Positions 39,720 through 48,130 of a stretch of DNA of 64,000 bases are shown one piece after another. This stretch comes from Spirilliplanes yamanashiensis (GTDB lineage Bacteria; Actinomycetota; Actinomycetes; Mycobacteriales; Micromonosporaceae). Position numbers and translations under genes: made by a program. Below the pieces are notes generated by a model that saw only the letters and a program-made list of their open reading frames with translations, ran no database searches and had not been told where the DNA came from. The stretch lies in NCBI RefSeq assembly GCF_016863475.1, contig NZ_BOOY01000033.1:1-64000 (forward strand), written 5' to 3'. Numbering within the stretch: the stretch's first letter is position 1; each line of letters starts with the position of its first letter.

Positions 39720-40967
39720 TCAGGTCGGCACCGAGGATAGCCGCTTGACGTGCACCGTCTTGTCCGTGAAACGCGGGCCGCGCGACTCGATCACCGCGGG
39801 CGCACCGAGAAGATCCTCGATGGCCTCGCGCCAGTCGCCCGGCCGCTCGGGCGTGTCGGGCACCGCCCGCTCCAGCAGGGCGGTGAGCGCCGACTGGTGC
39901 GCCAGGTCGCCCGCGCGGCCCGGCACGAGCCGGGTCAGCGCCGCGCCGTCGACGGTGTAGCCGCGGCAGATGCCCAGCGCCGGGGCCCGGCCGGGCGCGT
40001 CGAGGTGGGTGATCGCGAGCGCGTCCAGCCCGCCGCACACCTCGGCGGCGTAGCGGTGCGCGACCGCGTCGAAGTGGCCGGTGCGGAAGGCGCCCTGCCA
40101 CTCCCCCGTGCCGTTGTGCGGCTCGGGCAGGCCCAGGTCCGCCTCGGTCACCAGCGGCCCCGCGCCGTGCCGGGTGGTGTACGTGCGCACCACGCCGAGG
40201 CGCAGCACGCCGGGGCACAGCGCGGCGGCGTTGGCGAACGTGGTCGTCGACCAGGTCGTGTACGGGTGCCAGCCGAACCACTCGTCCAGCAGCACCCCCT
40301 GGGCGCCCTCGAACACGCACGGTCCGGCGGCGAGCAGCTCCGGCACCAGCGCGCCGATCCGCACCGCCGCGCCGAACGCCGCGAACGCGGCCACCACGTC
40401 GTCCAGCGGCGGGGCGTCCAGCGGCCCGTACGCCGCGGTGAGCCGGTCGCGCACCGCGGCGAGCCGCCGGCGCAGCACCGCTGGGGTGCGCACGTCGGCG
40501 ACCCGCGGCGCGTCGGCGTTGCTCAGGGCGTACTCGACGGTCTGCCCGACGCCCATGCCGCACGAGCCGTGCCGGGCCCGGCCGCGGCGCCGCTCGCGGA
40601 CCCGGTTGGCGGCGGCGTGCCACGGCGTGGCGAGCAGCGCGTCCGGGTCGGCGCTGACCAGGCCGAACGGGTCGCCGACCCCGAGGCCGCGCAGGTGCGC
40701 GGCCTCGGCGGCCAGGGCGAGCGGGTCGACGACGGCGAACCGCGACAGGTGCGTCGGGACGCCGTGGAACGTGCCCGCGCCGAACTGGGCGAAGGTGTGC
40801 TCCCGCCCGTCCGGGGTGACCACGTTGTGCCCGGCCTGCGCGCCCCCGTTGAACCGGATCACCGCGGCGACCGGCCCCTGCGCGCAGAGCGTGTCCACGA
40901 CGGTGCCCTTGCCCGCGTCGCCGTAGCCGAGGTCGACCACGGCGACGTGGGTGTCGAGAGTGGTCAC
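39720..40967 (-). CDS. Adenylosuccinate-synthetase-like protein (divergent PurA homologue)
   Basis: A 415-residue homologue of PurA along its whole length. Seen: the P-loop-like VVDLGYGDAGKGTVVDTL (PurA: WGDEGKGK; the catalytic Asp is kept, Glu becomes Ala, the last Lys becomes Thr), RFNGGAQAGHN (catalytic His kept), VVDPLAL, VFEGAQGVLLDEWFG, LGVVRTYTTRHGAGPLVTE and HFDAVAHRYA. The aspartate-binding loop, normally TTTGRxRR, reads GTGEWQGAFRTG and lacks the usual Arg pair. It may join a different amine or act on a different nucleotide. The operon context (NUDIX regulator, J/kinase, vWA) argues against housekeeping purine synthesis. The GTG at 40967 overlaps the vWA stop by 4 bases. Confidence 0.85.
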   Translation of the reverse strand: MTTLDTHVAVVDLGYGDAGKGTVVDTLCAQGPVAAVIRFNGGAQAGHNVVTPDGREHTFAQFGAGTFHGVPTHLSRFAVVDPLALAAEAAHLRGLGVGDPFGLVSADPDALLATPWHAAANRVRERRRGRARHGSCGMGVGQTVEYALSNADAPRVADVRTPAVLRRRLAAVRDRLTAAYGPLDAPPLDDVVAAFAAFGAAVRIGALVPELLAAGPCVFEGAQGVLLDEWFGWHPYTTWSTTTFANAAALCPGVLRLGVVRTYTTRHGAGPLVTEADLGLPEPHNGTGEWQGAFRTGHFDAVAHRYAAEVCGGLDALAITHLDAPGRAPALGICRGYTVDGAALTRLVPGRAGDLAHQSALTALLERAVPDTPERPGDWREAIEDLLGAPAVIESRGPRFTDKTVHVKRLSSVPT

Positions 40968-41953
40968 AGCCGCACGGTCCCGCCGGCCGGGCCGCCCGCC
41001 GGGTCGGCCGCCGGGCCGCTGGGCCGCGGCAGGCCGCCCCGCACGACGGCGCCCCGGCCGGCGCCGACCGTGGCGAGCGCCCGGCCGACGGTGGCGCCGG
41101 CGGTCGAGCCCAGGTCGGCCAGGTCGGCCACGCCGGCGGCGAGGTCGATGGCCTCCTCGCCCAGCCCGACGGTCAGCGCGATGGTCTCGCAGACGGCGTC
41201 GAGGTCGTCGAGCTCGATGACGTTCTGCCCGAGCAGGGCCCGCCACCGGCCGAGGATCGTCGCGTCGCCGGCGTGGGCGGCGCCCGACGGCAGGATGTAG
41301 TAGACGTCCCAGCTGCGCTGCAGCTCCGCGACGATCGCCTCGACCGCGATGGGCTCGGCCAGCTCGTCGCCGATGACCGCGCGGACCTCCTTCGGCTTGA
41401 CGGCCGCGTACGGCAGCTCGTCGCCGATGAGGAACAGGTAGCCGCGGCGGCCCCGCTTCCGCACGGCGTCCAGCGCGGTGTGCCGGGCCATGAAGTACAT
41501 CGCCAGTTCGTACGACTCGGTGCGCTGGCCGCCGCCCCCGCCCTCCAGCACGATCTTGGCCAGGTCGTCGTCCATCCGGTTGTCGCTCTCGAACTGGCCG
41601 ATCTGCAGCGGCACCCGGTCGCAGGTGGCGTCGCCGACGGCGCCGAACAGGATCTGCGGGTCGGCGGCGTAACCCTTGCGCAGCAGGAGCCCGAGCAGCT
41701 GCGGCAGCTTGGTCTGCAGCTGCCGCGGCACGCCGCGCATCGAGCCGGTGACGTCGAACAGCACGGCGATCGGCGTCGACCGCGGGTGCTCCGCGCTGTC
41801 GCGGGCCTCCCGGGCGCCGACGCCCTTCGGGTCGAGGTCGGCGTGGACGGTGCGGGCGCCGCTGTCGCTGTAGGCGAAGGCGCTCGTGCCGGTGGCCGCG
41901 CGGTAGCTCGCGGCGGCGGCGTAGACGTCGGTGGACCAGCGTCCGCTTCCCAT
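40964..41953 (-). CDS. vWA-domain protein
   Basis: A 329-residue cytosolic protein with a von Willebrand A domain (about 55-260). The MIDAS motif is VLFDVTGSMRG (DxTxS type). Conserved surroundings include SYELAMYFMARHTALDAV, YLFLIGDELPYAAVKP and WDVYYILPSG. A Gly/Ala/Pro-rich tail (about 290-329) looks disordered. Such proteins act as metal-dependent adaptors and often occur beside kinases or ATPases in bacterial stress and defence operons. It lies 15 bases after the J-domain/kinase gene and overlaps the PurA-like gene. Confidence 0.85.
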   Translation of the reverse strand: MGSGRWSTDVYAAAASYRAATGTSAFAYSDSGARTVHADLDPKGVGAREARDSAEHPRSTPIAVLFDVTGSMRGVPRQLQTKLPQLLGLLLRKGYAADPQILFGAVGDATCDRVPLQIGQFESDNRMDDDLAKIVLEGGGGGQRTESYELAMYFMARHTALDAVRKRGRRGYLFLIGDELPYAAVKPKEVRAVIGDELAEPIAVEAIVAELQRSWDVYYILPSGAAHAGDATILGRWRALLGQNVIELDDLDAVCETIALTVGLGEEAIDLAAGVADLADLGSTAGATVGRALATVGAGRGAVVRGGLPRPSGPAADPAGGPAGGTVRL

Positions 41954-41968
41954 GGTGGTGCTCCTCTC

Positions 41969-42937
41969 TCAGGCCGGGACCGCGTAGGGGCGGAACCGGC
42001 GGGGGCCGTACTCGGTGTGCAGCACCTCGTCGAGCTCGGCGAGCAGCGCCCAGGCGTCCTGGGGCCGCATCCGGGGCGCGGCGAGCGTGCAGCCGTCGGC
42101 GAAGCGGCGCAGGCGCTCGGGCAGCCGGGGCCCGATCAGCCGGCGCAGGGTGCCGGTGGCGAGGTGGATGTCGGTGGCGGCGGTGGCGGGCCGGCGGGCC
42201 GGCACCTCGGGCGGGTAGTGCTCGCGGTGCCGGGCGACCAGCGCGGGCAGCGGCTCGCCGGGGCGGGCCGAGTAGCACCAGTCGACGAGCACGACGCCGT
42301 GCCGCTGCGGGTGGATCAGCACGTGCTCGGGCAGCACCGCGCCGTGCACGACGCCGGCCCGGTGCGCCCAGCCGAGCCCGGCCAGCAGCCGCCGCCACAT
42401 CCAGGCGGCGTCGCGCGGGTCGACGCCCCCGGGTGTGCGCGCGGCGACCTCGGCGAGGCTGACGAAGCCGTCGAGCCGCTCCAGGACGGTGACGCTGCGG
42501 CGCTCGCCGGTGGCGGGGTCCTCGTGGGTGAACGTCTCGATCAGTTCGGGGGCGTAGGCGCGGTGCCGCGGGTCGCCGTCGCGGCGCAGCCGGGTCAGCG
42601 CGTCGGCCTCGCGGCGCAGCAGGTCGCTGTCGGCCGCCGCGCGGGGCAGCTTCAGCACGCCGGCTGTGCCGCCGTCGGCGACCGGGTACAGGTCGACGAT
42701 GTCGCCGGCGGCCAGTCGCGGGCCGAGGGTCCAGCGGTGCCGCCGGGTGGTGAGCACGCCGCCGCCGGTGTGCAGGGCGGTCAGCCGGGCGAAGGCCGCC
42801 GCCGCTTCCGCGCCGCGACCCGCGGGCGCGACGTCGGGGTGCACCATCTTCACGAGCCGCCGGTACGACGCCACCGCCGTCAGCTCCTCGCCGGTGCGCG
42901 CCCCGGCGATGAGCGCGACGGCCTCGTCGAACGTCAT
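41969..42937 (-). CDS. J-domain fused to degenerate protein kinase
   Basis: A 322-residue fusion. Residues 1-60 resemble a DnaJ J-domain, with the HPD tripeptide in YRRLVKMVHPDVAP. Residues 65-310 have a protein-kinase fold: ATP-binding Lys in AGVLKLPR, alpha-C Glu in LRREADAL and Asp of the DFG position in VVLVDWCYS. The catalytic loop reads HGAVLPEHVLI instead of HRDxxPxN: both the HRD Asp and the metal-binding Asn are replaced. This predicts a pseudokinase or an unusual enzyme that could bind ATP. It overlaps the regulator gene by 4 bases. Confidence 0.8.
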   Translation of the reverse strand: MTFDEAVALIAGARTGEELTAVASYRRLVKMVHPDVAPAGRGAEAAAAFARLTALHTGGGVLTTRRHRWTLGPRLAAGDIVDLYPVADGGTAGVLKLPRAAADSDLLRREADALTRLRRDGDPRHRAYAPELIETFTHEDPATGERRSVTVLERLDGFVSLAEVAARTPGGVDPRDAAWMWRRLLAGLGWAHRAGVVHGAVLPEHVLIHPQRHGVVLVDWCYSARPGEPLPALVARHREHYPPEVPARRPATAATDIHLATGTLRRLIGPRLPERLRRFADGCTLAAPRMRPQDAWALLAELDEVLHTEYGPRRFRPYAVPA

Positions 42938-43692
42938 CGGACCCGCTCCTCGGTGGCGGGCCGCAGCAGGGCCGGGTGCAGCAGCGTGGCGTCGCCGGCG
43001 CGGTACAGCTTCGGGCGGGGGCCGCCGCGCTCGGCGCCCCGCTCGGCGGTGCGCCCGGTGCCCTCGACGAAGCCGGGCACGGACAGCACCTTGCGGTGGA
43101 AGTTTCCGGCGTGCAGGTCCTCGCCCCAGACCGCCGCGTAGACGGCGCGCAGCTCGGCGATGGTGAACTCGTCCTGCACGAACGCGGTGGCCAGCGGCGT
43201 GTACTCCAGCTTGGACCGGGCTCGCTCGAGGCCGTCGGCCAGCACGGTGTCGTGGTCGAACGCCAGCGCGCCCGCCGCGGCCACCGGCACCCAGTGGGCG
43301 GCGGCCGCGTCGCCGCCGGCCCGCGGGTCGGGCAGGCTGGGCGCGAAGGCGAGGTAGGCGACCGACACGACGCGCATCCGCGGGTCGCGGCCCGGGTCGC
43401 CGTACGTGCGCAGCTGCTCGAGGTGGACGCGGTCGAGGGCCCGCTCGCCGGCGCGCAGGCCGGTCTCCTCCGCCAGCTCGCGGCGGGCGGCCGCGTCGAG
43501 CGTCTCGTCCTGCACGAAGCCGCCGGGCAGGGCGCGCCGGCCGAGGTAGGGGTGGCCGGCGCGGTCGACGAGCAGGACGTGCAGGGCGCCCTCGCGGATG
43601 GTCAGCGCCACGACGTCGACGGTCACGGCGATCGCCGGGTAGTCGGCCGGGTCGTACTCCGCCAGGAACTCGCGCTCGGTCTTTCTCGTCAT
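42934..43692 (-). CDS. NUDIX domain protein with NrtR-like winged-helix C-terminus
   Basis: A 252-residue protein. Residues 20-150 form a NUDIX domain with a complete NUDIX box, GGFVQDETLDAAARRELAEETGL. Residues 160-225 (FTIAELRAVYAAVWGEDLHAGNFHRKVLSVPGFVEGTG) match the winged-helix DNA-binding domain of NrtR-type regulators, which sense ADP-ribose or related NAD products. The intact box leaves hydrolase activity possible, unlike many regulators with a degenerate box. It is first in the operon, so it probably controls its own promoter at 43,693-43,729. Confidence 0.88.
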   Translation of the reverse strand: MTRKTEREFLAEYDPADYPAIAVTVDVVALTIREGALHVLLVDRAGHPYLGRRALPGGFVQDETLDAAARRELAEETGLRAGERALDRVHLEQLRTYGDPGRDPRMRVVSVAYLAFAPSLPDPRAGGDAAAAHWVPVAAAGALAFDHDTVLADGLERARSKLEYTPLATAFVQDEFTIAELRAVYAAVWGEDLHAGNFHRKVLSVPGFVEGTGRTAERGAERGGPRPKLYRAGDATLLHPALLRPATEERVR

Positions 43693-43729
43693 GAGAACAA
43701 CCTAGCGCATTCTCAACCTGAGTACAACC
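43693..43729. promoter_or_regulatory. Repeat-containing region upstream of the NUDIX regulator; putative operator
   Basis: Two near-identical direct repeats, GAGAACAACC (43693-43702) and GAGTACAACC (43720-43729), lie 27 bases apart. Between them, CTCAACCTGAG (43712-43722) is a 4-bp inverted repeat with a 3-base spacer. All sit in the 49-base gap before the operon and are clearly less GC-rich than the flanks. Autoregulation by the NrtR-like protein is inferred. Confidence 0.5.
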
Positions 43730-43741
43730 GCCGTGGCGGGC

Positions 43742-44602
43742 TCAGTCCAGGAAACGCACCAGGGCGTCGTCGACCGCCGCCGCCTCCCGCCAGGGCAGGC
43801 TGTGGTGCGTCGCGCCCGGCAGCACCTCGACGACGGCGGACGGGAACAGCTCGCGGGCCTGCCGCGCCACCCGGGCCGGGTCGTGCGACCGGCTGCGGCC
43901 GGCGACCAGCACCGCCAGCGGCGCCGACAGCGCGCCGACGTCCGGGCGGCGCGGCGGCACCGGGCGCGCCGCCCGGAACGCCGTCGCCGCCAGCACCTGC
44001 AGGTCCGCCCACTCCCCCGCCGGGCCGCCCGTCTCCCACGCCAGGAACCGGCGCACCCGCGCCTCCGTCGGGCGCAGCAGCATCGGCGCCGCCCGCAGCA
44101 GGTAGCGCGGCGCGAAGCCGCCGAACACCGACGTCGGGTCCAGCAGCGCCAGCCGGCCCACCCGGCCCGGCGCGTGCACGGCCAGGGCGGCCGCCTGCCA
44201 GCCCCCGTACGAGTGCCCGCACACGTCGGCCCGGCCCACGCCGAGGCCGTCCAGCACCTGCGTCAGCCAGTCCAGCAGCGCCGCCCGGGTCGTCATGGGG
44301 CGGCCCGCCGGCACGCTGCGCCCCGCGTCGCCGAGGTGGTCGACGGCGTACACCCGGCGGACCGCCACCAGCGCGCCCACGTTCGCCCACCACGACGCCG
44401 ACGTGGCGCCGCCGCCGCTGAGCAGCAGCAGCGGGGGCCGGTCCGGGCGTCCGGCGGCGTTGACCCGGGTGGTGCCGTACTGCGTCGGCACGTCAAGCGG
44501 CGTGACCGGCACCGGCCAGCGGGCCAGCGCCGCGTCGTAGGCGGCGCCGAAGCGGCGCTCGTCATCGGCGGTCCGGAAGGCGGCGGACGTCGACGTCGTC
44601 AT
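43742..44602 (-). CDS. Alpha/beta-fold hydrolase
   Basis: A 286-residue hydrolase. Seen: the oxyanion region LLLLSGGGATSASWW, the nucleophile elbow DVCGHSYGGWQAA (about 134-146; Ser in GHSYGG), the acid in LVAGRSRSHDPAR and the catalytic His in LPGATHHSLPW. The fold covers esterases, haloperoxidase-like and epoxide hydrolase-like enzymes; the substrate is unknown. It runs toward the NUDIX operon on the same strand but is separated from it by the operator region. Confidence 0.85.
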   Translation of the reverse strand: MTTSTSAAFRTADDERRFGAAYDAALARWPVPVTPLDVPTQYGTTRVNAAGRPDRPPLLLLSGGGATSASWWANVGALVAVRRVYAVDHLGDAGRSVPAGRPMTTRAALLDWLTQVLDGLGVGRADVCGHSYGGWQAAALAVHAPGRVGRLALLDPTSVFGGFAPRYLLRAAPMLLRPTEARVRRFLAWETGGPAGEWADLQVLAATAFRAARPVPPRRPDVGALSAPLAVLVAGRSRSHDPARVARQARELFPSAVVEVLPGATHHSLPWREAAAVDDALVRFLD

Positions 44603-44680
44603 GCCGGGCAGCCTGCCAGACCCCCCGCCCGCGCGGATCCGGGTGATTCCCCCACTCCGTGTGCGGGTACCGGGAGCCTC

Positions 44681-45400
44681 ATGGCGGAACTCACCTGGCT
44701 GGGCGTCGTGCGGCACGGCGAGAGCACCGGCAACGTCGCCGCGACGGCGGCCGAGGCCGCGGGGCTGGAGAACATCGACATCCCGGAGCGCGACGCGGAC
44801 GTGCCGCTGTCGGACACCGGGCGGGAGCAGGCCGCGGCCGTCAACGCCTGGCTGCGCACCCTCGACGCGCCGCCCGACGTGGCGATCGTGTCGACGTACC
44901 TGCGCACCCGGCAGACCGCCGAGATCGCCCTCGAGGGCCTCGGCGTGCACGCCGTGCGCGACGAGCGGCTACGTGACCGCGAACTCGGCGTGCTCGACCT
45001 GCTCACCGGGCACGGCGTGCGCACCCGGCTGCCCGCCGAGGCCGAGCGCCGCAGCCGGCTCGGCAAGTTCTACTACCGGCCGCCGGGCGGCGAGTCCTGG
45101 GCCGACGTGGTGCTGCGGCTGCGCAGCCTGCTGCGCGACGTGCGCGAGGACCACCCCGGCGGGCGGGTCCTGTTCGTCGGCCACGAGGCGATCGTGCTGC
45201 TCATCCGCTACCTGGTCGAGGGCCTCGACGAGGAGGCGCTGATGGCCGTCGCCCGCGAGCACAGCATCGCCAACTGCTCGATCAGCGTCTGGTCCGGCGA
45301 GGACGGCCTCAAGCCCGCCCTGTTCAACCACGTCGCGCACCTGCGCGCCGAGGGCGCCCCGCCCACCCGGGAGGAGGGCGTCGATGCCGAGCCCGTCTGA
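44681..45400 (+). CDS. Histidine phosphatase family protein
   Basis: A 239-residue phosphatase of the RHG superfamily: GVVRHGESTGNVAA (about 8-21), STYLRTRQTAEIAL, acid region RLRDRELGVLDLLTGHGV and second His in VLFVGHEAIVLLIRYL. The substrate may be a phosphosugar or nucleotide. The gene overlaps the start of nnrD by 17 bases, so the two are cotranscribed. Confidence 0.88.
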   Translation: MAELTWLGVVRHGESTGNVAATAAEAAGLENIDIPERDADVPLSDTGREQAAAVNAWLRTLDAPPDVAIVSTYLRTRQTAEIALEGLGVHAVRDERLRDRELGVLDLLTGHGVRTRLPAEAERRSRLGKFYYRPPGGESWADVVLRLRSLLRDVREDHPGGRVLFVGHEAIVLLIRYLVEGLDEEALMAVAREHSIANCSISVWSGEDGLKPALFNHVAHLRAEGAPPTREEGVDAEPV

Positions 45401-46262
45401 GTCCCCGGTCGAGCAGGTCGTCACCCCCCGGGTGCTGCGCGCGTGGCCGCTGCCGGACCCCGCGGGCGGCAAGGAGTCCCGCGGCACCGTGCTCGTCGTC
45501 GGCGGCTCCCGCTACACCCCCGGCGCCGTGCTGCTCGCCGGCGTCGCCGCGCTGCGCGCCGGGGCCGGGCGGCTCCAGCTCGCCGTCGTGCAGTCGACCG
45601 CCGCCGCGCTCAGCATCGCGGTGCCCGAGGCCAAGGTCGTGGGCCTGCCCGAGACCGACGCCGGCTCGGTGTCGGGCGACGTCCCGCAGCACGTGCTGGA
45701 GATGGCGGGCAAGGCCGACGTCGTCACGATCGGCCCCGGCCTCGACGACATCGACGAGACCACCCGGCTCATGGAGGCCCTGCTCGGCGCGGTGCGCCCC
45801 GGCACGCCGGTCGTGCTGGACGCGTACGCCCTCGGCGCGCTCAGCGCGCACCCGGAGCTGCTCGCCGGCCGCGACGTGCGGGCGGTGCTGACCCCGAACA
45901 CCACGGAGGCCGGCCACCTGCTGGGCCGCGACCCCGGCGACGACCTGGCCGCGGCCGCCGCCGAACTGGCCGGGCGGCACGGCGCGGTCGTCACCCTGTA
46001 CGGCCACATCGCCACGCCCGACGGCCGGGCCTGGCGCGAGGAGAGCGGCGACGTCGGCCTCGGCACCTCCGGCAGCGGCGACGTGCGCGCCGGGATCGTC
46101 GCGGGCCTGCTCGGCCGCGGCGCCGACCCAGCGCAGGCGGCCTGCTGGGGCGCGTACGTGCACGCGGGCTGCGGCCGCCGCCTCGCCCCGCGGCACGGCC
46201 ACCTGGGTTACCTGGCGCGGGAGCTGGTCGACGAGGTCGCCGCCACCATCGCGATGGTCTGA
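45384..46262 (+). CDS. nnrD: ADP-dependent (S)-NAD(P)H-hydrate dehydratase
   Basis: A 292-residue enzyme that repairs hydrated NADH/NADPH (NADHX) using ADP. Seen: the ribokinase-like fold start GTVLVVGGSRYTPGAVLLAGVAALRAGAGRLQLA, DVVTIGPGLDD, VVLDAYALGAL, AVLTPNTTEAGHLLG and the catalytic GTSGSGDVRAGIVAGLLGRG. It is the stand-alone dehydratase, without a fused NnrE epimerase. Length and motifs are complete. It ends before a strong bidirectional hairpin. Confidence 0.92.
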   Translation: MPSPSESPVEQVVTPRVLRAWPLPDPAGGKESRGTVLVVGGSRYTPGAVLLAGVAALRAGAGRLQLAVVQSTAAALSIAVPEAKVVGLPETDAGSVSGDVPQHVLEMAGKADVVTIGPGLDDIDETTRLMEALLGAVRPGTPVVLDAYALGALSAHPELLAGRDVRAVLTPNTTEAGHLLGRDPGDDLAAAAAELAGRHGAVVTLYGHIATPDGRAWREESGDVGLGTSGSGDVRAGIVAGLLGRGADPAQAACWGAYVHAGCGRRLAPRHGHLGYLARELVDEVAATIAMV

Positions 46263-46283
46263 GCCGGCGGCCCCGGACACACG

Positions 46284-46312
46284 GCGGGCGGGACCGGATC
46301 GGTCCCGCCCGC
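46284..46312. terminator. Bidirectional hairpin terminator
   Basis: A perfect 13-bp stem (GCGGGCGGGACCG, 46284-46296, with its complement 46300-46312) and a 3-base loop between the convergent nnrD and PRC/DUF2382 genes. Confidence 0.75.
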
Positions 46313-46329
46313 GGCGCGCGTGCCCCCGG

Positions 46330-47166
46330 TCAGCGCCGGTGCGTCGTGTCCTCGTCCAGGTCGATCTGCTCCTTGCGGACCTCGCCGCCGACGGTCTCCT
46401 GCTCGGTGACGGTCTCCTTGTTCAGGCGCACCCGCTCCACCGGCACGGCCTCGGTGTCCACCACCGGGCGCTCCGCGCGCAGCGTGACCTCGTGCTCCTC
46501 CTCGGAGATCGCCGGGCCGTCCATCGCCCGGTCGACGTTGCCCTCGGTGATCGGCTCGCGCTCCAGGCGCACCTCTTCGCGGCTGACCGGGACGGTGACC
46601 TGCTCCTGCTCGGTCACGACGTACTTGCGCAGCCGGGCCTTGCCCCGCTCCTCGGTCTGCGTGCCGGCGACCAGGCGCTCCTCGGAGCGGGTCATGGCGT
46701 CGTCGGTGTTCGGCCCGGAGGTGTCGTGGCCGGCCGTGCGGGTCTCCGTGCCGGTGTCCCGCGCGTAGGTCTCCGACGTGTCCGTGGTCCCCGTCCGGGC
46801 GTAGGCCGAGTCGGTGTCGGTGTAGCCGGCGGTGCCCGGGCGCCCGGTCGACTCGGCGGAGATGCCGTAGTAGCGGTACAGCTCCTGCTCCTCCTCCGGC
46901 GTCAGGTCGCCGTCGGCGTCGATGCGCGGGGCGTTCTTGACCCGGTCCTTGTCGTACGGGACCTGCACCCGGTCGCCGGTGAAGGAGGCCTCGGTCAGCG
47001 GCACGAAGGACTCCTTGGTGCCGAACAGGCCGGTCTTCACCGACACCCACTCCGGCGAGCCGGAGGCGTTGTCCAGGTAGATCTGACCGGCGGTGCCGAT
47101 CTTCGAGTCGTCCGCGCCGTACACGTCGGTGCCGCGGATCCGGCCGATGTCCTCGGAGGTGATCAT
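46330..47166 (-). CDS. PRC-barrel plus DUF2382 stress protein
   Basis: A 278-residue acidic protein. A PRC-barrel (about 1-78) has [37 protein letters not shown] Thr/Gly/Asp-rich disordered middle (about 100-160) follows, and then a DUF2382 domain (about 165-275) of paired charged strands ([55 protein letters not shown]). The family is linked to general stress in other bacteria; the mechanism is unknown. The next gene upstream (47279-47983) is a membrane protein on the same strand. Confidence 0.88.
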   Translation of the reverse strand: MITSEDIGRIRGTDVYGADDSKIGTAGQIYLDNASGSPEWVSVKTGLFGTKESFVPLTEASFTGDRVQVPYDKDRVKNAPRIDADGDLTPEEEQELYRYYGISAESTGRPGTAGYTDTDSAYARTGTTDTSETYARDTGTETRTAGHDTSGPNTDDAMTRSEERLVAGTQTEERGKARLRKYVVTEQEQVTVPVSREEVRLEREPITEGNVDRAMDGPAISEEEHEVTLRAERPVVDTEAVPVERVRLNKETVTEQETVGGEVRKEQIDLDEDTTHRR

Positions 47167-47278
47167 GATCGGGTGTTCCTTCCGTCGTGGCGGGGGGAGC
47201 CGCCGTTTTCGGGTGTGGTCGCCCGCCGCACGGCGCGTCGCGCGCCGGCGGTCGGGGTGGTGCTGTGGTGCGGGACGA

Positions 47279-47983
47279 CTAGTGGCCGAGGCCCGCCTTG
47301 TCGACCCGGCGGTGGAAGCGCATCCCGGCGAGGCCGCCGAGGATCGCTCCGATGAGGGCGGTCAGCAGGGCCGCCACGATGGCGATGATGCCGCCGGTCG
47401 TGAGCGCGCCCTCGTCGACCGGGATGCGCGGGAAGCCGTTGAGGCGGCCCAGCACGTCGAACTCGTTGCCGAGCACCGCCGCCGCGATCGCGACGACGAC
47501 CGCCACGACGACGGCCCAGACCCACACGGCGATGCCCTGCTTCATGCCGTTGAAACGCGCCATCCGGCCGGCCACGTAGCCGCCGCAGTAGTAGGCGATC
47601 AGCAGCACCGCCAGCAGCAGGATGCCGCTGACCAGGCCGATGGTGTCGGCCTGCTGGGTGGCCTGCTGGGCCGCCTGGTCCGGGTCGGTCTCGGTGGCGA
47701 CGCCCAGGGCGGCGCCGGCGCCGGCGAGCAGCGCGGTGAGGATCACGGCGGTGCCGGTGGCCGTCAGCCAGCCGAAGAACGCCGAGCCCCACTTGATGCC
47801 GCCGAAGCTCTCCTTCTCCCGCTGCACGACCGTGTGCCGGTCCTGCACGGCGCGGGCGCCGTGATCGCCGTGCCCATCGCGCACGCCGTCGCGGTCGAGG
47901 TCGCGGTCGCCCGGGCCCATGCCGGTGTCCCGGTCGGCGTCGCGCCGGGTGCTGCCGGTGGAGTTCTCTGCGCTGGTGCTCAT
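47279..47983 (-). CDS. Membrane protein associated with the DUF2382 gene
   Basis: A 234-residue protein. The first 55 residues are hydrophilic and Asp/Arg/Gly-rich (disordered). Four membrane segments follow: about 65-90, 108-130, 148-172 and 195-220. The first membrane region begins [30 protein letters not shown]. The ATG at 47983 is chosen because it precedes [11 protein letters not shown]; the in-frame ATG at 48073 lies inside the promoter gap. Probably coexpressed with the DUF2382 protein in envelope stress (inference from position). Confidence 0.7.
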   Translation of the reverse strand: MSTSAENSTGSTRRDADRDTGMGPGDRDLDRDGVRDGHGDHGARAVQDRHTVVQREKESFGGIKWGSAFFGWLTATGTAVILTALLAGAGAALGVATETDPDQAAQQATQQADTIGLVSGILLLAVLLIAYYCGGYVAGRMARFNGMKQGIAVWVWAVVVAVVVAIAAAVLGNEFDVLGRLNGFPRIPVDEGALTTGGIIAIVAALLTALIGAILGGLAGMRFHRRVDKAGLGH

Positions 47984-48085
47984 GGTGTGCTCCGGGGGTG
48001 TCCGAGAAGCGTGCGTCCACTTGTCGGCTGCCCTCACCCGGCTCCGGTAAACGGCCGGACTCATATTTGTCATGCAGCACGCGAC

Positions 48086-48118
48086 GCGCCCCCGGGAGGA
48101 TCATCCTCCCGGGGGCGC
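48086..48118 (-). terminator. Strong hairpin terminator
   Basis: A perfect 15-bp stem (48086-48100 with 48104-48118) with a 3-base loop. It lies just after the stop of the small membrane gene at 48131-48496 (read right to left), separating it from the promoter of the gene at 47279-47983. Confidence 0.8.
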
Positions 48119-48130
48119 GCCGGTGTGGCG

